Shown here one piece after another: positions 1 to 5,051 of a DNA stretch of 5,051 nt. Positions within the stretch are counted from its first letter, which is position 1; each line of letters begins with the position of its first letter. Origin of the DNA: an uncultured Oscillospiraceae bacterium (GTDB lineage Bacteria; Bacillota; Clostridia; Oscillospirales; Oscillospiraceae); contig CAJOFW010000119.1 in the NCBI GenBank assembly GCA_905234005.1, positions 1-5,051 on the forward strand, written 5' to 3'. The notes beneath the pieces are model-generated. The model was not told the origin of the DNA and ran no database searches. It was given only the letters and a program-made list of their open reading frames with translations. A program made the position numbers and the translations under genes.

Positions 1-5
1 GACGC

Positions 6-11
6 TGAGGT
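6..11 (+). promoter_or_regulatory. Probable ribosome binding site of mfd
   Basis: TGAGGT lies 10 bases before the GTG at position 22 and is a moderate match to the Shine-Dalgarno consensus. It supports GTG 22 over the in-frame TTG at 31. The TGA inside it (6-8) is also a stop in one frame, so an upstream gene could end here instead of at 23-25. Too little upstream sequence is present to name that gene; in Bacillota the mfd neighbour is often pth (peptidyl-tRNA hydrolase), which cannot be tested here. Confidence 0.5.
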
Positions 12-21
12 ATTCTTTATC

Positions 22-3000
22 GTGAAAACATTGACGCTATCCATCCTCGAAAACAAAAACCTGACCCCCCTCCCCGACGCGGTCGAGGGGGGCGCGCTGC
101 CCGCGCTCGTATCGGGGCTTTCGGGCATCCACCGGGCGCAGCTCGCGGCGGCGCTGCGGCTCAAAACGGGGCGGCCTCTCTTCGTCGTATCGCCGGACGA
201 GACGAACGCCGAGGCGATGGCCGCCGATTTGAAGTCCTTCCTCGGCGGGGAGGTCACGCTGGTCACCGGCCGCGATTTCGCGTTTTACGAGGCGGACGGC
301 GTGTCCCGGCAGACGGAGCAGCGCCGTCTTGCCGCGCTGGACGCCCTCAGCGGGGGCCGGACGGCGGCGGCGGTGTGTACGGCGGCGGCGCTGCTCGAAC
401 GCGCCGTACCCCCCGGCACGGCGGCGAGAGCGGGCTTTACGCTCCGGCCGGGCCAGACGATCCCGCCCGACGACGTGACCGATATGCTGCTCAGGGCCGG
501 CTACCGTGAGACCGATCAGGTCGAGGGCCCGGGCCAGTTCGCCCGCCGGGGCGGCATCCTGGATATCTGGTCGTCGGCGGAGGAAAGCCCCGCCCGCGTC
601 GATTTCTTCGGCGACGAGATCGACACGCTGCACTACTTCGACGCCTCGAGCCAGCGCCGGACGGACGAATGCAAAAGCCTGCGCGTGCTGCCCGGCATGG
701 AGACGCTGCCGACGCTGTGCGAGGGAGGCCGGGCGGGGCTTGCCTCGGCGCTCAAAAAGCTGGCCGGGCGCGTAAATACCCGCGCCGCCCGGTTCGACGC
801 CGCGAAGCTGAAGGAGACGCTGCTGCGGGACGCCGCCGCCCTCGAGGAGACCGGCGAGCTGAGCACGGCGGATCGCTATATGGCGCTCATATACCCGGCG
901 ATGGCGACCGCGATCGACTACATCCCGCCGGACGCCCTCGTATTTATCGACCAGCCCGGCAAATGCGCCGAGCGGGCGGGGGCGTACGAAAAGCAGATGG
1001 CGGAGGATCTGCGGCCGCTGATCGAGGGCGGCACGGTCGCCGGTCGTCTCGCGGAATTTACGCTGCCGTGGACGGAGGCGGCGGACAGGCTTTCCGATTT
1101 CGCGGTCGTGATGGCCGACTCGTTCACGGTGGGGCGGTATCCGATCGAGCCGCGCTCGACGATGGCGGTCACGGCCAAACAGCTCCCGTCCTACGCGGGC
1201 AGCGCCGACACGGCGGCGGAGGACGTGCGCCGGTGGCTGTCCGAGGGCTACCGCTGCGTCGTGCTCGCGGCCGACGTGCGGCGCGCCTCGGCGCTGAAGG
1301 ACATCCTCGAGGGCAGGGGCGTCACGGGCGTGTATTTTGATTCGGGCCTTGAGCGGCTGCCGGAGCCGGGACGCTGCGCCGTGGCCGTCGGCGGGCTGTC
1401 CGCCGGCGTGGAGTACCCGCAGATCCGGCTCGCGGTGCTGGCCGATACGCTGATCATGCGCTCGGGCCTGCGGACGGCGAAGCGGAAGCGGGCGCTGCCG
1501 AAGGGGGCGAGGCTCGGGTCGTACGAGGATCTGTCCGTCGGCGACCTCGTCGTGCACGAGACGCACGGCATAGGCCGGTTCGCCGGCATCTTCAGGCTGC
1601 CGGTGGACGGCGCGGAGAAGGACTACATCAAAATCTGCTACGCCGGCACGGACAGTCTCTACGTCCCGGCGACGCAGCTCGACATGGTGGCCAAATACAT
1701 CGGCGCCGGCGAGGACGCGCCCGTGAAGCTCTCGAAGCTCGGCGGCACGGACTGGACGCGCACCCGCACCCGCGCCAAGGCCGCCGCCCGGAAGATGGCC
1801 GGGGAGCTTATCAAGCTCTACGCCGACCGCCAGAGCGCGCAGGGCCACGCCTTCGCGCCGGACTCCCCGTGGCAGACCGAGTTCGAGAACGCGTTCGAGT
1901 ACACGGAGACGGACGACCAGCTCCGCTGCGTGCGGGAGATCAAGGACGACATGGAAAAGCCCGTGCCGATGGATCGCCTTCTGTGCGGCGACGTCGGCTA
2001 CGGCAAGACGGAGGTCGCCCTCCGCGCCGTCATGAAATGCGTGCTCGACGGCTATCAGGCCGCGATCCTCGCCCCGACGACGGTGCTGGCCCAGCAGCAC
2101 TACCAGACGGCGGTGAGCCGCTTCTTCGGCTATCCGGTGCGCATCGAGACGCTGTCCCGGTTCACGCCGCAGGCGCAGGTGAAGCGCACGCTCGCGGCGA
2201 TGCGGTCGGGCGAGTGCGACATCGTGATCGGCACGCACAGGCTGCTTTCAAAGGACGTGGGCTTCAAAAAGCTCGGGCTTCTGATCGTGGACGAGGAGCA
2301 GCGCTTCGGCGTCGCCCACAAGGAGCACATCAAGGAGATGGCAAAGCAGGTGGACGTGCTCACGCTCTCGGCCACGCCGATCCCCCGCACGCTGAACATG
2401 GCGCTGTCCGGCATCCGCGATATGTCCACGCTCGAGGAGCCGCCGCGGGAGCGTCTGCCCGTGCAGACGTTCGTGATGGAGCACGACTGGGGCGTCGTGT
2501 GCGACGCGATCCGCCGCGAGGCCGCCCGGGGCGGGCAGGTGTATTATCTGCATAACCGCATCGAGACGATCGACCGCGTCGCGTCCCGGATCGTGTCCAT
2601 GCTGCCCGACGTGACCGTGGACGTCGCCCACGGCCGCATGAGCGAGACGGAGCTTTCCGAGGTCATGGACCGCGTGTCGCACGGCGAGGTGCAGGTGCTC
2701 GTGTGCACGACGATCATCGAGACGGGCATCGACATCCCGAACGTCAACACGCTGATCATCGAGGACGCGGACAAAATGGGCCTTGCCCAGCTCCACCAGA
2801 TACGCGGCCGCGTCGGGCGCTCGTCCCGGCGCGCCAGCGCGTACCTGACGTACAGGAAGGACAAGGTGCTCACCGAGATCGCCGAGAAGCGGCTCGAGGC
2901 GATACGGGAGTTCGCCGAGTTCAACTCGGGCTTTCGCATCGCCATGCGTGACCTTGAGATACGCGGCGCGGGCAATCTGCTCGGCGCGGAGCAGTCGGGC

Positions 3001-3552
3001 CACATGATCGACGTGGGGTACGATATGTACCTGAAGCTGCTCGAGGAGGCGGTCATGGAGCAGCGCGGCGAGACGCCGCCGGTGCACACCGAGTGCGCCG
3101 CCGATCTCGCCGTCAGCGCGAATATCCCCGAATCGTACATCAAAAGCGCCGAGCGGCGCATGGACATCTACCGCCGCATCGCCCTCATCCGCACCGAGGC
3201 CGAGGCGGACGACATCACCGACGAGCTGTGCGACCGCTTCGGCGACCCGCCGCCGAGCGTGAACACGCTCATCCACGTCGCGCTGCTGCGCGGCGAGGCG
3301 TCGCGGCTCGGCATCACGGACATCTCGCAGAAGGGCGGCTTTCTGCGTTTCGTGTTCGCGGACGGGGAATTCGATTTCGCGGCGGTCAGCGCGGTCTACG
3401 CCCGGGACGACTGGCGCGGCCGCGTAAAGGTCGAGGCCGGCGGCAAGCCCGCCGTGGCGCTGAAGCTCATGTCGAAGCGCCGCATCCTCGAGGAGGCCCG
3501 CGCCTTCGTGACCGCCTACGGCGGCGTGAGAGAGGCAAATAAGGGCGCGTGA
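22..3552 (+). CDS. mfd: Transcription-repair coupling factor Mfd (TRCF)
   Basis: ATP-dependent DNA translocase that binds RNA polymerase stalled at template-strand lesions, pushes it off and recruits UvrA for nucleotide excision repair in the cytoplasm. At 1176 aa it matches the usual family length (about 1150-1180). Residues ~1-330 are the UvrB-like region (GGILDIW at 177-183, FFGDEID at 195-201); the Walker A equivalent near residues 30-45 is degenerate, as is normal for Mfd. The CarD-like RNA polymerase interaction domain lies at ~498-565 (GDLVVH, HGIGRF). The SF2 motor shows Walker A GDVGYGKT (656-663, Lys662), DEEQ (757-760), SATP (783-786), TTIIETGIDIPN (896-907) and QIRGRVGRS (926-934). 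The TRG motif follows at ~957-988 (RDLEIRGAGNLLG). The TRCF C-terminal domain covers ~1020-1120 (IPESYI, DRFGDPP). The GTG start fits family N-termini and has GAGGT upstream; the frame stays open to the window edge, so a longer form is not formally excluded. No frameshift or missing motif is seen. Confidence 0.97.
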   Translation: MKTLTLSILENKNLTPLPDAVEGGALPALVSGLSGIHRAQLAAALRLKTGRPLFVVSPDETNAEAMAADLKSFLGGEVTLVTGRDFAFYEADGVSRQTEQRRLAALDALSGGRTAAAVCTAAALLERAVPPGTAARAGFTLRPGQTIPPDDVTDMLLRAGYRETDQVEGPGQFARRGGILDIWSSAEESPARVDFFGDEIDTLHYFDASSQRRTDECKSLRVLPGMETLPTLCEGGRAGLASALKKLAGRVNTRAARFDAAKLKETLLRDAAALEETGELSTADRYMALIYPAMATAIDYIPPDALVFIDQPGKCAERAGAYEKQMAEDLRPLIEGGTVAGRLAEFTLPWTEAADRLSDFAVVMADSFTVGRYPIEPRSTMAVTAKQLPSYAGSADTAAEDVRRWLSEGYRCVVLAADVRRASALKDILEGRGVTGVYFDSGLERLPEPGRCAVAVGGLSAGVEYPQIRLAVLADTLIMRSGLRTAKRKRALPKGARLGSYEDLSVGDLVVHETHGIGRFAGIFRLPVDGAEKDYIKICYAGTDSLYVPATQLDMVAKYIGAGEDAPVKLSKLGGTDWTRTRTRAKAAARKMAGELIKLYADRQSAQGHAFAPDSPWQTEFENAFEYTETDDQLRCVREIKDDMEKPVPMDRLLCGDVGYGKTEVALRAVMKCVLDGYQAAILAPTTVLAQQHYQTAVSRFFGYPVRIETLSRFTPQAQVKRTLAAMRSGECDIVIGTHRLLSKDVGFKKLGLLIVDEEQRFGVAHKEHIKEMAKQVDVLTLSATPIPRTLNMALSGIRDMSTLEEPPRERLPVQTFVMEHDWGVVCDAIRREAARGGQVYYLHNRIETIDRVASRIVSMLPDVTVDVAHGRMSETELSEVMDRVSHGEVQVLVCTTIIETGIDIPNVNTLIIEDADKMGLAQLHQIRGRVGRSSRRASAYLTYRKDKVLTEIAEKRLEAIREFAEFNSGFRIAMRDLEIRGAGNLLGAEQSGHMIDVGYDMYLKLLEEAVMEQRGETPPVHTECAADLAVSANIPESYIKSAERRMDIYRRIALIRTEAEADDITDELCDRFGDPPPSVNTLIHVALLRGEASRLGITDISQKGGFLRFVFADGEFDFAAVSAVYARDDWRGRVKVEAGGKPAVALKLMSKRRILEEARAFVTAYGGVREANKGA

Positions 3553-3638
3553 TCCGGCGGGACGAAACGGCGCGAAAAATTGCGGAAGAACCGATAGTGG
3601 AAGACAGACAGACAATGGGTGTTATATGGATTTATTGA
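3549..3638 (+). other. Possible 29-codon coupled small ORF in the mfd/HD-GYP spacer (doubtful)
   Basis: A GTG at 3549 overlaps the mfd stop as GTGA and opens a 29-codon frame that ends at TGA 3636-3638, thirteen bases inside the annotated start of the next gene. The peptide would begin MIRRDETARK and end MGVIWIY. Possible Shine-Dalgarno sequences are AAGGG at 3541-3545 (only 3 bases from the start) and GAGAGAGG at 3528-3535 (13 bases away); neither spacing is ideal. An internal ATG at 3615 would give a 7-codon version. An open frame this short is expected by chance fairly often, and I recognise no family. It could be a chance frame, a real small peptide, or a leader whose translation carries ribosomes from mfd to the downstream gene. 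Confidence 0.15.
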
Positions 3639-5002
3639 TTGAATGGCAGGATGAGATCATGCTCATTCTATGCGGTATCTGCGGTATCATCACGCTGTTC
3701 GTTTACATGACGAAAACCATAACGAAGAAGCGAAAGATATCGCTGATGCTGCTCGAGATCAGCGCGATGCTGCTGCTGATCGCCGACCGGGAGGCGTACA
3801 TCTACCGGGGCGATCCGTCGCGGCTGGGCTGGTGGATGGTGCGCGTGAGCAATTTTCTCGTGTTCTTTCTGACGCTGTCCGTGCTGTACGCGTTCAACAG
3901 CTACCTGTCCGACCTGTATGTCCGTGTCAGCGGGTGTGAAAAGCGGCCCCGGCGGCTGCGGGCGGCGCGGGTTCTGCTCCTTCTCGGCATGATGATGGTG
4001 ATCGTGTCGCAGTTCACCGGCCTGTATTACACCTTCGACGGGATGAACCGCTACCACCGCGCGCCGGGGTTCATCCTGTGCTATCTGATCCCGCTGACGG
4101 TGATGCTTCTGCAGACGACGGTCATCATGGGGCTTCGGAAGCGGCTGAGCCGGGATATATGGCGGTCGCTGATGCTGTTCACGGTTCTCTCGCTGCTCGC
4201 CTCGGTCGCGCAGATGTTTCTCTACGGCATATCGCTCAACAACATCACGATCGTCGCGATGTCGGCGCTGCTGTACGTGTACGCCCTCCAGGACATGAAC
4301 CGGGAGGTCGAGCACGCCCGGAGCAAGGAGATCGACTTTTATAAAGAGGAGAAGAAAAAGGAGCACGCGCTCTTCGAGCAGACGGCGGCGGCGCTGGCGA
4401 CGGCGATCGACGCGAAGGACCGCTACACCCACGGCCATTCGACCCGCGTGGCGTCGTATTCCGTCCGCATCGCCCGGGCGGCGGGCAAATCGGACGAGGA
4501 GTGCGACCAGATCTATTTCGCGGGGCTTCTGCACGACGTGGGCAAGATCGGCATATCCGACGCGATCATCAACAAAAACGGCAAACTGACCGACGAGGAA
4601 TTTGCCGAGATCAGACTCCACCCGGTCTACGGCAGCCAGATACTGTCCTCCATCCGGCTCTCCCCCACGCTGAGCGTCGGCGCCCGCTACCACCACGAGC
4701 GCCCGGACGGCAGGGGCTATCCGGAGGGCCTCGCCGGCGGCGACATCCCCGACATCGCCCGGATCATCGCGGTGGCGGACGCCTACGACGCGATGACCTC
4801 CCGCCGCAGCTACCGCGACCCCCTGCCCCAGGCCGTCGTGCGGGCGGAGATGGAAAAGGGCCGGGGCACGCAGTTCGACCCGACATACGCGGATATCATG
4901 CTGCGCTTCATAGACGAGGACGTAAACTACGATATGCGGGAAAAGGAATCGGCCCGCGAAGAAGAAATCCCGCAGCCCGCGATCGAGGCAAAAACCGAAT
5001 AA
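3626..5002 (+). CDS. Seven-transmembrane HD-GYP domain protein, predicted cyclic-di-GMP phosphodiesterase
   Basis: Predicted membrane-bound signalling enzyme hydrolysing cyclic-di-GMP in the cytoplasm. Hydrophobic helices lie at about residues 11-29, 38-54, 71-92, 113-131, 148-170, 180-201 and 205-222. Loops rich in Lys/Arg (TKKRK after helix 1, KRPRRLR after helix 3, RKRLSR after helix 5) alternate with less basic ones, so the positive-inside rule puts the N-terminus outside and the C-terminus inside. A charged helix (~222-250) links to the HD-GYP domain (~250-430). Its signature is intact: YTHGHSTRV (267-275), HDVGKIGI (303-310), His332, HHERPDGRGYP (356-366), Asp385 in VADAYDAM and FDP near 417-419. 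There is no GGDEF or receiver domain. The membrane part is no sensor family I can name; its input is unknown. The ATG at 3626 has only a weak TGGG upstream; ATG 3659 (Met12) has AGGA with 7-base spacing and may be the true start. It lies 73 bases after mfd and is probably in the same transcript. Activity on cyclic-di-GMP is inferred from the family; another cyclic dinucleotide is possible. Confidence 0.92.
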   Translation: MDLLIEWQDEIMLILCGICGIITLFVYMTKTITKKRKISLMLLEISAMLLLIADREAYIYRGDPSRLGWWMVRVSNFLVFFLTLSVLYAFNSYLSDLYVRVSGCEKRPRRLRAARVLLLLGMMMVIVSQFTGLYYTFDGMNRYHRAPGFILCYLIPLTVMLLQTTVIMGLRKRLSRDIWRSLMLFTVLSLLASVAQMFLYGISLNNITIVAMSALLYVYALQDMNREVEHARSKEIDFYKEEKKKEHALFEQTAAALATAIDAKDRYTHGHSTRVASYSVRIARAAGKSDEECDQIYFAGLLHDVGKIGISDAIINKNGKLTDEEFAEIRLHPVYGSQILSSIRLSPTLSVGARYHHERPDGRGYPEGLAGGDIPDIARIIAVADAYDAMTSRRSYRDPLPQAVVRAEMEKGRGTQFDPTYADIMLRFIDEDVNYDMREKESAREEEIPQPAIEAKTE

Positions 5003-5041
5003 AAATTCCCGGCGGAACAGCGATCCGCCGGGAATTTTTAT
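4999..5041 (+). terminator. Rho-independent terminator, probably bidirectional
   Basis: A perfect 18-bp inverted repeat pairs 4999-5016 with 5024-5041 around a 7-base loop (ACAGCGA). The GC-rich core is TTCCCGGCGGA/TCCGCCGGGAA, flanked by an A run on the left and a T run on the right, so it can terminate transcription from either direction. The left arm includes the last base of the final sense codon and the whole TAA stop of the HD-GYP gene. It closes the probable mfd/HD-GYP transcription unit. A convergent gene beyond the window would explain the symmetry, but only ten bases follow. Confidence 0.93.
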
Positions 5042-5051
5042 ATCCGTAACC

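Noticed and set aside
37..2238. Long minus-strand open frame (733 codons) opposite mfd
   Set aside because: It lies wholly opposite conserved Mfd sequence, is dominated by Arg, His, Ala and Pro, and shows no recognisable domain. Long antisense frames are expected in very GC-rich genes.
1869..2555. Plus-strand alternate-frame open reading frame within the Mfd motor region
   Set aside because: It overlaps the most conserved helicase motifs in a shifted frame, with Arg/Gly/Ala-rich low-complexity sequence; a shadow.
2248..3615. Minus-strand open frame (455 codons) opposite the 3' part of mfd
   Set aside because: Same low-complexity Arg/His/Ala/Val composition, no domain, and fully explained as a shadow of mfd codon use.
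3553..3625. Possible cyclic-di-GMP riboswitch or promoter ahead of the HD-GYP gene
   Set aside because: The spacer is too short and lacks paired helices of a known riboswitch. TTGCGG (3580-3585) and GATAGT (3593-3598) or TTATAT (3622-3627) do not combine with usable promoter spacing.
3668..4696. Minus-strand open frame (342 codons) opposite the HD-GYP gene
   Set aside because: It is rich in His, Arg and Gln with no motif, and mirrors the coding frame of a protein with clear domains and membrane helices.
4736..4753. GGDIPD, resembling a GGDEF diguanylate cyclase signature
   Set aside because: It is the normal GL.GG.IP segment that follows the GYP motif in HD-GYP domains, and no GGDEF domain fold surrounds it.

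Overview
The window holds two complete genes on the + strand, a short spacer between them and a strong terminator at the right edge. Overall base composition is very GC-rich, with third codon positions mostly G or C. The C-terminal tail of the second protein and its membrane-sensor plus HD-GYP layout resemble, from memory, proteins of Clostridia (Oscillospiraceae/Lachnospiraceae-type Bacillota). A GC-rich gut or anaerobic Clostridia-like bacterium is therefore my best guess, but this is inference: no rRNA or other taxonomic marker is present.

Positions 22-3552 encode a full-length transcription-repair coupling factor, Mfd (1176 aa). All modules are recognisable: the UvrB-like N-terminal region, the CarD-like RNA polymerase interaction domain, the RecG-like SF2 translocase motor with its TRG motif, and the C-terminal TRCF domain. 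The GTG start overlaps a TGA stop in another frame (GTGA, 22-25), so an upstream gene may end there and be translationally coupled to mfd.

Positions 3553-3625 are a spacer of 73 bases, visibly poorer in GC than the genes, with no terminator or convincing promoter. A 29-codon open frame spans it, beginning in a GTGA overlap with the mfd stop. Positions 3626-5002 encode a 458-aa membrane protein: seven predicted transmembrane helices, a charged signalling helix and an intact HD-GYP domain, the family that hydrolyses cyclic-di-GMP. An 18-bp hairpin flanked by A and T runs (4999-5041) overlaps its stop codon and ends the transcription unit, probably in both directions.

With no terminator between them, mfd and the HD-GYP gene are probably co-transcribed. 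I see no functional link between DNA-repair coupling and cyclic-di-GMP turnover beyond adjacency. I find no mobile element, CRISPR array, RNA gene or evident new system; this looks like ordinary chromosomal core sequence with a few small points worth checking.
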